Below are positions 11,607 to 23,978 of a stretch of 64,000 nt of DNA, in pieces; within the stretch, counting starts at the first letter, position 1, and every line of letters begins with the position of its first letter. The position numbers and the translations under genes are program-made. Source of the DNA: Thunnus maccoyii (taxonomy: Eukaryota; Chordata; Actinopteri; Scombriformes; Scombridae); assembly GCF_910596095.1 (NCBI RefSeq), contig NC_056538.1:14170001-14234000 (forward strand). The letters run 5' to 3'. The notes beneath the pieces were generated by a model. That model worked only from the letters and a program-made list of their open reading frames with translations, was not told where the DNA came from and did no database searches.

Positions 11607-13364
11607 ATGAGCATGGATGGTTGTCCGTTGAAGGTGGTGATTTTTCTGTGGTGTCTGCTGGTGATTTCTGGCTCCAGCTTTGAGATCGGCTCCTACGACC
11701 TGGAGCGAGGCAGACCGGCCAAGTGCGAGCCCATCGTGATCCCCATGTGCGAGGGGATCGGCTACAACCTGACCCGCATGCCCAACTTCATGGACCACGA
11801 CGACCAGAAGGAGGCTGCCATCAAGCTGAACGAGTTCGCCCCTCTGGTGGCTTATGGCTGTGATGTGCACCTCCGCTTCTTCCTCTGCTCCCTCTACGCC
11901 CCCATGTGCACGGACAAAGTGTCGACCTCCATCCCCGCCTGCAGACCCATGTGTGAGCAGGCCAGGGAGAGGTGTGCACCCATCATGAAGAAGTTCAGCT
12001 ACACCTGGCCGGACTCGCTGGACTGCTCCAAGCTGCCCACCAGAAACGACCCCAACGCTTTGTGCATGGAGGCCCCCGAGAATGAAACCAGAACTGAGGG
12101 CAAGAAAGGCGAAGGCATGCTCCCGGTGGCCCCTCGCCCCAGGCAGCCGGGCACCAGCAGCGGACGCTCACCGGGCAGCATCGGCTCGTGTGAGAACCCA
12201 GACAAGTTCCAGTTTGTGGACAAGAGCCAGTCGTGTGCTCCGCGCTGCTCCCCCGCCGTGGATGTCTTCTGGTCCAGGCAGGACAAGGACTTTGCCTTCA
12301 TTTGGATGACAGTGTGGTCCATCCTGTGCTTCATCTCCACTGCCTTCACCGTCCTGACCTTCCTCCTGGAGCCGCACCGCTTCCAGTATCCCGAGAGGCC
12401 CATCATCTTCCTCTCCATGTGCTACAACGTCTACTCTGTGGCCTTCATCATCCGCTCGGTGGCTGGGGCTGAGAACATCGCCTGCGACCGAGAACACGGC
12501 GAGCTGTACATCATCCAGGAAGGGCTGGAGTCCACAGGCTGCACCATCGTCTTCCTCATCCTCTACTACTTTGGCATGGCCTCCTCTATCTGGTGGGTCA
12601 TCCTCACCCTCACCTGGTTCCTGGCAGCGGGGAAGAAGTGGGGCCATGAGGCCATCGAAGCTCACAGCAACTACTTCCACATGGCCGCTTGGGGTATCCC
12701 CGCTCTGAAGACCATCATCATCCTGACAATGAGGAAGGTGGCAGGGGACGAGCTGACAGGGCTTTGCTACGTAGGGAGCATGGACTCGGGGGCGCTCACC
12801 GGGTTCGTCCTCATCCCTCTCTCCTGCTACCTGGTCATCGGCACCTCCTTCATCCTCACCGGCTTCGTGGCTCTCTTCCACATCCGGAAGGTGATGAAGA
12901 CCGAAGGCACCAACACGGAGAAGCTGGAGAAGCTCATGGTGAAAATCGGCATCTACTCCATCCTCTACACGGTGCCGGCCACCTGCGTCATCGTCTGCTA
13001 CTTTTACGAGAGGCTCAACATGGACTACTGGAAGCTGAGGGGGCTGCAGATGAAGTGCGGCTCGTTCAGCGGTCACAGCAGCGACTGTTCGCTGCAGACG
13101 TCCGTGCCAACCGTGGCCGTCTTCATGCTGAAGATCTTCATGTCGCTGGTGGTGGGCATCACCAGTGGCGTGTGGGTGTGGAGCTCTAAGACCTTGCAGA
13201 CCTGGCAGGGCCTGTGCAGCAGGAAGCTGACGGACAGGACTAGTAGCAGGAAACCCTGCAGCGGCGTGAGCTGCGGCAGCACGCACTGCCACTACAAATC
13301 TCCTGCTGTGGTCCTGCACATGGCCAAGACTGACCTGCACTCAGACAATCCTACACACGTCTGA
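11607..13364 (+). CDS. fzd9: Frizzled-9 type Wnt receptor, single exon
   Basis: This is a seven-pass Wnt receptor of the plasma membrane, 585 residues from the first ATG (human FZD9 is about 591). A second in-frame ATG at 11613 has a better Kozak context (A at -3, G at +4). A signal peptide (about 1-24) leads into the cysteine-rich Wnt-binding domain, whose ten cysteines are C40, C48, C85, C94, C101, C112, C116, C123, C140 and C153. Sequons lie at N54 and N159. Seven hydrophobic segments span about 227-526. The Dishevelled-binding KTxxxW motif is intact as KTLQTW (528-533). The tail THCHYK...VVLHM.KTD...NPTHV is characteristic of FZD9 rather than FZD10, and its last residues fit a PDZ ligand. 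The next gene is baz1b, as in human. Whether this is the teleost a or b copy is not decidable here. Confidence 0.97.
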   Translation: MSMDGCPLKVVIFLWCLLVISGSSFEIGSYDLERGRPAKCEPIVIPMCEGIGYNLTRMPNFMDHDDQKEAAIKLNEFAPLVAYGCDVHLRFFLCSLYAPMCTDKVSTSIPACRPMCEQARERCAPIMKKFSYTWPDSLDCSKLPTRNDPNALCMEAPENETRTEGKKGEGMLPVAPRPRQPGTSSGRSPGSIGSCENPDKFQFVDKSQSCAPRCSPAVDVFWSRQDKDFAFIWMTVWSILCFISTAFTVLTFLLEPHRFQYPERPIIFLSMCYNVYSVAFIIRSVAGAENIACDREHGELYIIQEGLESTGCTIVFLILYYFGMASSIWWVILTLTWFLAAGKKWGHEAIEAHSNYFHMAAWGIPALKTIIILTMRKVAGDELTGLCYVGSMDSGALTGFVLIPLSCYLVIGTSFILTGFVALFHIRKVMKTEGTNTEKLEKLMVKIGIYSILYTVPATCVIVCYFYERLNMDYWKLRGLQMKCGSFSGHSSDCSLQTSVPTVAVFMLKIFMSLVVGITSGVWVWSSKTLQTWQGLCSRKLTDRTSSRKPCSGVSCGSTHCHYKSPAVVLHMAKTDLHSDNPTHV

Positions 13365-13945
13365 GACAGAGCGTGCACTGACACACACACACACACACAC
13401 ATACATACTGCCAAATGCAAACACATTCACTGACACACACACTCAAACACACACACACACACCTATGCCCTGTGTAAGGAGCTGCTAAAAAAAACACTTT
13501 ATAAGAAGAAGAGTGGTTGAATTGAACTGTCAGTTACTCCTCTGCTGCTGCCAAGGGACACGCAGGTACAGGATGAGAAACTATCCATAAACAGTATTCA
13601 ATGCATAAAGGGAAATGTTCAGTATTGTTACCCATATTTTTCTGTTCCTTAGTGTTCTGTGCAGTAGACATGCCCAGTGTTGCAAAGCAAAAAAAATACA
13701 AAAAATGGGAGGCATCTTGGGAAATATTCTCCTCCATGAAAGTGGCATGATTAGCTGTATAAATCTGTATAAATGTTTTATTTATTGTAAATATATTTAA
13801 TTTAAGTTCACCTTGGCTCTTACCAGATTATTGTTGTTTAGATGCATTTATTAAAGGTCAAGGGAAATAAGGTGCCTTTTATGAAGAACTCTTCTGGTTC
13901 TGGCCTTTTGGAGGATAATAAATTTGTGGAATTCATGTTGAACTC
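13365..13945 (+). other. fzd9 3' UTR with CA repeats
   Basis: The region follows the stop codon directly. It has CA microsatellites at 13379-13400 and 13441-13462. It ends shortly after the AATAAA at 13917-13922, which is followed by a GT-rich stretch (GGTGTTGTTGTC) near 13956. The exact cleavage site is inferred. Confidence 0.6.
13917..13922 (+). terminator. candidate poly(A) signal of fzd9
   Basis: A canonical AATAAA lies 553 bp after the stop, with a GT-rich element about 30 bases downstream. No earlier canonical AATAAA is seen in the UTR. Confidence 0.6.
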
Positions 13946-16158
13946 TCTCACTGCCTGGTGTTGTTGTCATTTCAGCGAACGTCTCACAGTGTCTCATAAC
14001 GAATATTTAACCGTTTAAACTGTTTAAATAGTCACAAATGATTGTTCGTTTCAGTCTTGTTCTGATTTCCTTCCTAACCCCCCCCCTTCTCTCCCGCAAC
14101 ACTGCCACCAAATGTGTTGTCTTCCAAGTGCATGCTGCTTCCCAGAGGCGTCCCCAACAATAATCCTCAAAGAGAATCACTGATGAATAGAGTGACAAAC
14201 CGTGGCAAGAATTAATGTTTGCATCACCGCCTTTAAAATGCAGGAGCAGCTTGCGGAAGAATATATTTCATTAATGGCTGTTTTAATCCTTCCCGAGAAT
14301 CACTGTTGTTGCCCCCTCGCTGCTCTATTTGATCCCTGTGAAAACACTCAGCACTTTGATCTGAGAGGACAAATCTGAAGTGGATTTCAGCCTTATTACG
14401 TGGTTTCACTGACGGATTTAAGTTTAACACAGGCACTCAAAACTGTGGTAGATTATTAACTTAATATACATGTGTTTACATGTGCTTTATAGTTGCTTGG
14501 TTGAATTTGCTTATGCTACTGACTGAATAAAGCCAAATTCCACTACACGGAAGATCCAAACTTCCATATTAAAATATGTGAATTTCATAAACTAAGCCTG
14601 TAAGATTTGGCTATAAAAAAACAAACTGTGTACCATTAATTCTTCAAGTCACTGAATCACTAACTGATTCAGAGAAAAACTATGCATAACATTATTTTCA
14701 TTAAATAAATACCCAGCGTTGGGTCTTGCAACTAACTTCTCAGTAATAAAGTCCATTTTATTATGCACAAGAGCCACCATGTTCTCACATGGTCCATAAA
14801 AAAGTGAAAATAAATAGCTTTTACATTACGGGACTTTAACAATTTAAGTGCCAGCGTAAATTGCAGCCACACAGAGCAAGTCACTTCACAAGCAAAACAC
14901 AGTGGAAATTACAGTGTTTGACAAGCGGTGGAATTGATTGTTTATTATGTCTGCGTGTAATTGTGTGCTGTGTCACTAACAGCAGCAGCAGCAGCAGCAC
15001 ATGGGAGTGATAGCATGGAAAAATGTGATGACCAGGAGCTTGTTTTCATATGCAGCGTCATCACATTACTGGAACCTCCGAGTGTGAAGCAGCAGGCGTG
15101 TGCTCAACTGACATCTCCAGAGGTTAAAAGTTGTTTTGTTTTCATTTTTCCACCGTTTACATTCCAGCAAATAAGATTCATGTTCTACAGCCCGCGCCAC
15201 GAACATGTTAGGATTCATTTACTAAACACACACGCAGGGCTAGATCAAAGTTGCATTGTGTCTCTGTAGTAAATTAACCACATTTCCACTTGTGTGAATC
15301 TGTTCAACGCCTGAGTTAACTTAAATTACTTATTCCTTCCTCCTCCAGAACAAGATGTGGGTTAACTACCAACATCCTCTCCTTTTTGTTTTCATTACTC
15401 AGCCATTGTAGATGTTGTCCATGGCTTGGCAGGCGAGCGCTGCGAATCCTGGACTCTGACACTGTGTGGATCACATTTAACTATTAAATAGGGCTGTTTT
15501 GCTTGGAGAGCGCTCGCGGCCGGAGTCTCGGCTGGTGGTGTTTCAGCCACATGTTCCAGTTCATGGGCGCCTGAACAGGGGCGCGTGCTTCCTCCCCAGT
15601 TTACACTCCAGTGACATGACCCGGAGAGGCCAAACACTTGCTGTGTGAGACACAAACCAGCTTGTCCCACCTGTGCTGAGCTCCGCTGATTAGATAGGAA
15701 GGAGGAAGCTGCAGAGGGTTGAGGACATGGGGGTAGTGCAGAGGGCAAGTTTGTCTTCGTCCTTCTGCAGCAATGCTTTATTTCACCTTTTTTTTCTCTC
15801 CCTTCTCAGCATTTCTTTTTTCATTTTCCTGCCTTTTCTGCAATTTTTTTTCTATTTATTGCTGAATATGACTACGACAGGTTTTAAAAATTACAAAGAT
15901 CAACAAAAAATGACTTGTTATAGCAGTAACAGGATGTCTTTGCTCTGTTTCTTTTTCCACAAATATGAATTCTATCACTACATTTCCAGGTCACTGGCAG
16001 CTATTTTTAGCTTCTCTCTTTTGCAGAGGAAAGGAATCACACAGCACTCAGATAGAGGCAAGAAAAGAGGTTCATTCCAAAAACAGAGTTTGTTTGAGCT
16101 GTGGTTCCTTTGGCGCCAGAGATGTGGCTGCCGGGAACACCTTCCTCTCACACACACG

Positions 16159-16192
<34 letters not shown>

Positions 16193-19100
16193 CACACATG
16201 CACACACACACACACACCTGAGGTCTGCAGTGCTGGAGCAGTGCCAGCCAATCAGCACCAGGGTTGTTGTGAAGAAGAAGACCCCACCCCATCTTCCAGT
16301 AATGTCCAATTTCAGGAGTAAGTAAGCTCAGTCTCGCTCGAAAGATTTAGTTTGGCTGAGTCTCCACGCTGTTTTTCTTCTCTTCTGGCTCAGAAGGTTA
16401 AATAGTGTCAGTCAGTCGCACTGAGCAGCTAGTTTGTCTGGGCCAAAAGTGAGACTACTCCCAGAAAAGGCAACACTTTTCCTTATAGCTTTCTCAGGAA
16501 TATTTCATTGTGTTGACCGTGAGCCGAACAGTGTATTTATTGATTCTGTAGCCATACAGAACAGGAATATTTACACAGGATTTATACAATTTGTTTTTTA
16601 TAAAAAGGCGTAAAAACACCTCAGCAGTTATCTCGCTTTAGCTGCTGACACCATGTTTTTGTCTGCTGAGGAGAAATCCGTCCATCTGGTCATGGGTCTG
16701 ATTAAAGGCGATCATTATGGCATCAATGCGCCTCCCTCATAGACTTAAACCCCTGCCCACCCCTGAGGGGAAAAAAAGAGAAAATAAAGCATCCTTCATT
16801 ACCCTGCCCTCCCTCCTTCTGCAGTCCCTCACCCCCCTTGAGCACTATCCCTTTCCTGTGCTGTTTTGATGTGTAAATGAGCGCATTGAAAACCTGCAGG
16901 CCCCCAAAGAGATGCTTTCCATGAAAATACGGCAGTCAGAGAGCACCAGAGTTCACACAGCTCACCACTCCTCGCAACTGGACTCCAATCAGACACCCAG
17001 TCCACCGCTGCTGTCTAGCCTGTTATAGCAAGACACAAACACACACAAAATCACACACACACACACGCCGACTCATATAATTATGCTGACATAAACATTC
17101 ACATGGTGACCTCTGAGATGAATCCGCTCCAGAGGTAAAAGCACATGGGCGAGTGTGAGAATTTGGCTTTACAGTGACTTTTTGTTGAAATGAGGATACA
17201 GTGTCAAGTGTCTGAAGTGGCTGAAGAGATACAGCAGCTGAAATCTTTCCTGTAGCATTTATCACGTCAATGAAATGAAAGCACACAGTGAGAGATTAAA
17301 AGTCTTATTGTTTTGGAGTACAGAGGATTGTTCATTGTCTTGGAATTTCAAAAGCACAAAAGGGGAAATACTTGAAGGTTTTTTATACTATTCAAAATAA
17401 CACGTTATAATTAATAGCAACACTTCTATCAGGAGATGACGTACAACTCAATAAATCAATCTTTGTTTTCCCTCTTCATTTTGTCTGTGAGCCATCTTTC
17501 AGTATTCATTTTTCCTTCTCAGGTTACAGTGTTTCTGGTTGCTTTTCTAATTTTTCTAAAATGATCTAAAAACGTCTAAAAAGTGTCGCTACCTCGAAAC
17601 AAGATTTTGTAAACTGCACCAGAATAAAGGTGACACTTGACTCTGGAAAGTGTCTTAAAACAAGTTCTTTGTATTAGAAAGACAAGAGATAATTTCACCC
17701 CACTTGCAAATTTTGTTCACTTACTTTCACAGTTTTTTTTTTTCCTGCAGTGTGGATATTCTAACTGCACTTGATCTGAGTTGAAGGACGTAACTTTTCA
17801 GTCTCAATCTCCAGACATCATCCTTTCATCTTGATCTGAAGAGGTTAGAGACATGATGACTGGAAGGAATATCTGCCTGAGTCTAAATCAGAATGAACTT
17901 TTTGCTGAATGTTTAACTCAAAAGAAAAAGAGATTTAAAATTGAAATAATGCAAACATACCCTCCAATTAAAATGTGTTAGAACAAGCACTGCAGCTAAT
18001 ACAGTAAGCAGTTGCACTCGAATTACATATATTTCATAAATGTAGCTGGTGCTTTTGATTAAATGAAAAGTTTTGCTTCCTCATCTTAACAAGGAGCCTG
18101 TGGGTCATTTCCACACACAAATGATCAAAAATAAGAAAGAGAGAAAGAGAAACTTTTTTTACATTAAATTTTCCTACAATAAAATCATAAGTAGTCATTT
18201 TACTGAATGATCCTAATGACTTGTCAGGGCAGCAGATCTTCAGCAGCTCACATGCTAAAAACACAACTTTTCAGATTACACTTCGACACCCCCTGCCAGC
18301 ACTTCTTCACATCTGAGCTGTTTGTTTTGGAGGGCAGCACTGGCAGTCTTTGATGACATCTTGCACCGCATCATTTATGGTAAGTCACTTTGGAGAAAAG
18401 CTTCTGCCAAGTTAACGTCCAAGATGTCAAAGATGCAGAAAGGTCAAAATGGATGTAAATGTGTTGCAACTCAAAGTGCTAACAACGAGAGTAAAGGCCG
18501 GGAAGATTATATTACAAACACAGTTCAGGAGGAGAAAGTTTCAAGAAAAAAGTTTCCAGCTTTTCACTGTATCTTTTTTTTTTTTTTTTTTTAGTGTTTT
18601 TTCATGTCCTTTGATCAATAAGCAGAAGACAGAGAAGTAAAGCTTTCTCATCCCTCTGTACTCATTCCTGTGCTCTGTCTGCCTGTGGCTGAAGGAGAGA
18701 TGAATCAGTGAACAGAGGGAGGTTCCACCGCTCGCTCTCGCTCTCTGAAGCCAACAGCATTGCTGTGATCACTGTTAATCTCCTTTGCCACTCTGTTGCC
18801 ATCTCCTCAAATACATTCATCTCATTTCCAATAGTGTTCACGGCCTCTTCTTCCTTTCTAATTAGGCACCGTCAAGATTTCAGAAGTCACCCTTTGGTGT
18901 TCTGCAGCAGGCGAGATCGCCTTTGAGCTAAGGGGTCAGTGATGGCAAGTATTTGTTTGAGGGTTAAATCACAGCAGGCCTTTCATCATTTTGTTATGTT
19001 GCACGATCAGAGGCTTGGGATTATGTAGGTCAGACGTTGGAGAGTGAGAGCGCCCCTTTTGTAGCTGCCATTTTTATTCAGTTGCTAGGCAGCACCCGCT

Positions 19101-20029
19101 CTAATCTCTTGTACCAAAGAGTGTCTCCCCGGAGAAAAAGAGAGGGAGCAGGAGTTACAAAGGACGCAAAAAAAATGTGAAAACAGCATCAACAAAGAAC
19201 ACAAACCCGTGCAAAGACTGCTTTTAGAAGCACTCTAAAGGGAGGGAGTGGAAAAGGAAAGGATGTGGGAGTCTGAGCTCGGCCTTGAAACCTGCTCTGG
19301 CCCTCCTGAACATCTTTAAACCCCTGTGGTTTTGTTTGAGCCATTGACTGGATAACCAAAGGACGTTCAACCAATCACATAACTGCAGTGCATCACAATG
19401 TTCATTCAACATCCAAATCCGCGTCGCCTTGCAAATGCAGGAAAACATAATTTCAGTTTAAGGGCACAAAAACTTAACTTTGGAGTTTAGCTTTTAAAAA
19501 CACTTCATCTTAAATGAAAAATTGTTCCAGTGGAAAGCAGTGAAAGCAGGACAGACGATGTGAGTCACGATTTGACAAATGGTCTGTCAACGGGTACCAA
19601 AACAGAACAGAACAGAGCCACCCGGATCCATGGATGGGTCGTCTGGCAAGTGTGTCTGCTGTCACACCGCCGCTGCACCCCCATCCTAAATGTGCTCATG
19701 TCACGCTCCGCCATCAAAGGCTCACCCCTCGGCTCTGTGTTCTGAGAGAGGAGGCACAGCCCTCCCCCCCCCCCCACGCACTGATCCCCCCCCCCCCCAA
19801 CCAGCCCCAGGCTCGGTAAGGATCTGCTATTCTCCCTTGCATTTCACACTCTTTGATTTGGAGTTTTGAAGTTTGTTCTTGTCTGCCTTTTTTTCCTCTT
19901 TTTCGACTTGGTTGTGTTTCATATTGACTGTCTTGATTCATGAAGTTTCTGGATGACGTGTGTTCTGCAAACTCTGAAGTGCTGATTCTGATGTTGCCTT
20001 TAATGACGTGTAATATACCTGCTTTTAAG
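13946..20029. other. gene-poor interval downstream of fzd9
   Basis: No coding exon is supported. Contents: a repeat-free, AT-balanced block at about 14090-14430 (noncoding candidate), a (CAG)6 run at 14982-14999, a CA microsatellite at 16150-16217, a shorter one near 17037-17066, a T21-like run at 18571-18592 and C runs at 19767-19798. Short open frames such as 15727-16221 are driven by the CA repeat. Confidence 0.55.
16150..16217. repeat. (CA)n microsatellite
   Basis: There are about 30 CA units with a few ATGC interruptions (ACATGCACACATGCACAC). This is a usual dinucleotide repeat of fish genomes. It makes spurious THTHTH open frames on both strands. Confidence 0.95.
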
Positions 20030-20420
20030 CACTCAACTTAGTAAATTAGTGAGATTTAGTGCCAATAGGCAGATTGTCTGTTTCCAGAACTTTTATGCTA
20101 AGTCAAACTAGTTAAAGTTTAAGTTAAGCTAACCAGCTACTGGCTGTAGCTTCATATTTACCCCACAGACATGAGAGTGGTATCAATCTTCTCAACTAAG
20201 TCTAGACAGGTTGTTGCTAGATTGGATCAACCGGAGGGACGATTTGCGAATCTCTCGTGAGATTTGTAAGTTTTGTGTTTCTTCATAACCCTAACCCTAA
20301 CCCTAACCTTAACCCCAACCACACTCGCAAGAGTTCGTCCCTCCAACTGATCTAACTTAGCATTTACTCTCTCGACATGGAAGCAAAGAACTTTTTCCCC
20401 AAAATGTTAAACAATTTCCT
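20030..20420. repeat. inverted-repeat MITE, copy D (right half, interrupted)
   Basis: Only the right arm of the family is present: TGCTAAG, then AAGCTAACCAGCTACTGGCT and ATGAGAGTGGTATCAATCTT up to about 20205. The family end (CCCCAAAATGTTAAACAATT) reappears at about 20388-20410. The gap between is filled by the small element at 20215-20362. Confidence 0.75.
20215..20362. mobile_element. small inverted-repeat element with telomere-like core
   Basis: The ends 20215-20242 (TGCTAGATTGGATC...GGAGGGACGA) and the complement of 20335-20362 (TGCTAAGTTAGATC...GGAGGGACGA) match at 22 of 28 positions. Between them lies TAACCC repeated nearly four times (20286-20308), continuing as TTAACCCCAACC. The element has no coding capacity. 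It splits MITE copy D, so it inserted later. Target duplication is not clear. Confidence 0.65.
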
Positions 20421-23400
20421 TTGAGTGTCACATTTACACTCATGTATATGCAGTAGACATGTGACTGAGTGAGTGGGACACATGTAGCAGTCTCAAACAG
20501 AGGAGTGATTTTACTCGACCAGACCATCTGAAGGTATAAAAGTCCTTTGTGAAGTAGCTCAAACGTTTGTATGGAGGGGTGTAATGGGCTAATTACGGAG
20601 AAGCTGTGTGTGTGGGGAGTATGGGGGGTGGAAACTGTTATAATAGTCCTGGTTTCTGCTCTCAGTTTTCTTCAAATGAACATGTTAATTAACTCACATT
20701 TGTACTTTTTAGCACAGTATAATTAACCGGTGAGGTTGCCCAGGTTTGTTTGTATTTTGTGGGCAAAATGAGACTGAAAATTCAACGGGACAGTCCGGGG
20801 CAGTTCAAACACATTTGGCCCAAAAATTTCCTATCATCAATTAAGCTCTTTTTCCGGCCAGGGCTGTTGACTCAGGCTGATCACTGTACATTAGCCAGTC
20901 CGTGTAGTAAAAGGAACCAGCTGGGGCCACACTCACTCTAACACTGGACCTTTTGTCAAGGACTCAGCCCCCCTACAAGTAAAATAAAAACCTTGTTGCA
21001 TGAGAGATACTCTTTGTGTGGAGGCAGACATTGTTCCTATTGTGGCATGTCAAAGCTGACATGCCAGGTCCAACATGGTGCTGAATAAACTGTGGTTTGT
21101 GTACATACTGTAACTGTAGGCTGTGGAAAAGGAGCAAGGCAGCGGTCTGTGATGATCTTGGCAGCCGGCGAGGATTTGGCATGCAGAGCAAGAGCTAGAG
21201 CAGCAGCACCACATGCAGGCCTTTCCCTCAGGATAATAACTGCTTGTGGAGCAGAGAGGGAGAAAACCTGCAAGGATCAGCCTTCCTGTTCACACCCCAT
21301 CATGCATGAGCTGGCAGGATCTTTGTGTTGTTATGGTCATGAGACATTTCCTGTGTGTGTTTTGGGGTTGCATCTGGGCTTGTTTACAGCCCAGGGTAGA
21401 GCCTCATTAAGTGGAACATGGTACTCGGCGGATGTGGGGGGGCTTAAGTGCCTATTAGTGGGGCCGGCCTGTAGCCCCAAACCAGAACCCAACTGGGCCA
21501 GGTGCTCCATACTACAGATTGGTTTCCACAACACAGCCAAACAGGACTAAACAGGGCTTACTCATTAGAAAAGTGCGCATCATTAATTTCGACCATAAAT
21601 CCCCCCTCAACAACTCTGCATGTTTTATCGTCAATGATGATTTGTCAGATTGGACATCTAATTTAAGGGATAATGCTCACAATATTCCATATTTTTGTTT
21701 TTGTCAATAAATCCAATGAAAAGACCAAAACCAACAATTCGTATTTCTCCGTACTTTATGACTTCTATGACTACCCTGTCTGTGGCTCTGATCCCCAAAC
21801 CCACTGGTTCCTGCTGAAGACATAAATCTTCACAAAAGGTCACAAATATATGGTTTCTTTTTTTTAATATAATTTTCTTAAACAGCTGGGCACTGTAGTT
21901 TTTACTAAATGTTACCAAAACAGCAGTGAACAGTACGTTTGTTGGGGACTATTTTTAGCTGTGGATTAATACACATTTGGTGTTCTCATGAGTATTTAAG
22001 ACAGCAGTATAGTGTTTGTGTGTGTTCATTGTAGGTGTGTGTTCCACCCAGTGGAACAGAGTGGCTCACTGATGTGTTTTTAATCATTTTTGGACAACAA
22101 TAGAGCTCTATGTCATAGGGGAATATGCTATGTCAGGCTTTGGATACACAGATAATACTTGTTAGTAGGATCGTTTAATTGGTTTTGGTCTTTTTATGGG
22201 TTTTGCAGACAATATGGGAAATACTGAATATCACCAAACATATCCTTTAAGAGGGAGTTCATTGAACGGTGTGAGCAGGGACACTAGAGCCAGAAATATG
22301 ACTGATAACAGTTCGAGCACACTGAGGTGTCCTTGATTCATCCTTTTTCTGGTTGTGCATATGCAAGTAGCCCTTCCTCATTCATTTTTGTGTGCACAAC
22401 TATGAGACCCTCCAAGTTCACAGGCCCCTCACGGAGCAGCGGCTACATGAATTCCTCTACAACTTCAGTGTGAAGTGTCCTGCAAAGACCAAAGCCTGGC
22501 AGCAGAGGACAAAGCAGAGAGGGATTAGAGTCCCCCGCCTTTCTGCTCATGCACACCCACACCGTGTAACACTCAACATAATCAAACACTCACCCAGTGT
22601 GACACACAACACAACCAAACACTCTTCTGGGGCTGTGCTACTAAAACAAACCCTGCGCTGGAACCCCAAGGGCTGAGGAGAGCGGCGGAGGAGCTAAGGA
22701 GGCGGATGTGAGGGGAGGCCAAGAACTCTGGGTGTTTATGCTGAACAGCCAGAGAGTGGGAAACGCACGGAACACGATCCCCATGTTTTCCTTACCCCAG
22801 CTAATCCGACAAAACGACAGAGGGAGCAGATTCCCTTACAGAGAAAGCTGCCACTTAGATATTTATCCTCGCTAAGGCAAACATCTGGCCCCGGCGGGCT
22901 CTTTTCATAGGGCGATATGAGTGGGTGTGATACTCGGCTACATTTATTTGGGTGTGAAGTTTTAATTAAAAGTGAAAGCGATGCCAGCCGGCCAACCCCC
23001 CCAGCTTTGTCTATCCTCAGCTTCATCTGAGCGTGGAATTAAGAGAGGGAGACATAACTAGAGAAAAAGAGACAGACAGATGGCAGGAAAAGAAGAAAAT
23101 AGACAACGAAATGCAGAGACATCCAGAAGAAGAGATACAGACAGGAGATACAGAGTGATTTATCCGCTCAGGAGGTGCTCATGGTGTGAATTTCCCTTCT
23201 TACTGTTTGTTTTCAGTAGCAGTCAGATGGAACAGCCTGAGTTACAGACAAAGTGCCCGTTGCCCCCACACACAGAGAGGAGGGCGTATTGCTTACAGAA
23301 AAATCTGCTTACTCTCTAGAGTCTGGTTTTCCAGAAGCAACCATGCATGCAAGATCACCTCCGTCAACTGGCTTAGAGCGCATTAAGGATCTTTCCAACC

Positions 23401-23974
23401 CAGAACCAGGTATCAGGGAAACTAGGGGGCAATTCCTAACATCCATCCTGTTTTGTATATCTCACATGCTCCAGCATTGTCTTTGTCAGATGGTTGTCCT
23501 CTTTAGACGTATTATTGCACAATCAGAGCAGCAGTTTACGAGTGAGACTGAGCTCATATTGTGTTTACCAATCGCCTCCGGATACAAGCGCTGGGGCCTC
23601 ATTTATGAGCTGGCACATGGATTCCCTCATCACTTTACATTAAAAAAAAAGCTCATTGTACGTACACCTTGTTTATAGGAACACAGGTAATAAAGCTAAA
23701 CCTTCCATTTATCAGTTGTAATTGCCCCAGGAGACAGAAAGTGTGTGAATGAGCCTTGGTGCCCCTACGTGATAAATGTTCCAGACTACTTTTAATTAAA
23801 GCTGGAGCTGTTTTGCTGACACAGAGCAGGAAACTTTTTTACATGTGTCAAGTTCAAGTTTAAAAAAATAGAAATGTAGATTTCTGTATGTAGTCAAGAT
23901 GAAAAGTTTGCTTACATTGTTTCTAGGTATTGTAATAATTAGTCATCAGACCTACCATGCACGCGTGAGGCCAA
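20421..23974. other. gene-poor interval
   Basis: No supported gene. The block at about 22740-23040 is repeat-free, with homeobox-like TTTAATTAAAAG (22961-22972), and may be a conserved noncoding element. The frame at 21092-21550 has no start context, domain or splice sites that would make it a gene. Confidence 0.5.
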
Positions 23975-23978
23975 GATA

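Noticed and set aside
12689..13189. 166-residue + frame inside fzd9
   Set aside because: It overlaps the receptor in another frame and has the low-complexity composition expected of a frame shadow.
12168..13340. 390-residue open frame antisense to fzd9
   Set aside because: It is a shadow of the GC-rich fzd9 exon: His/Asp/Glu/Gly-rich, with no domain and no promoter.
11607..13364. Identification as fzd10 rather than fzd9
   Set aside because: The CRD linker (MLPVAPRP), FQYPERPIIFLSMCYN and the C-terminal THCHYK...NPTHV match FZD9; FZD10 has a different tail. The baz1b linkage also fits FZD9.
13379..13462. CRISPR-like array
   Set aside because: CA dinucleotide repeats with no spacers, in a vertebrate genome.
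15727..16325. Frames with THTHTH or VCVCVC runs
   Set aside because: They are produced by the CA microsatellite at 16150-16217; the same holds at 26866-26926.
20286..20308. True chromosome-end or fusion telomere
   Set aside because: Fewer than four perfect hexamers lie between inverted repeats inside a MITE; a mobile-element core explains it better.
21092..21550. 152-residue frame as a gene
   Set aside because: No recognisable domain, no splice sites or poly(A) signal that fit, and composition like the flanks.
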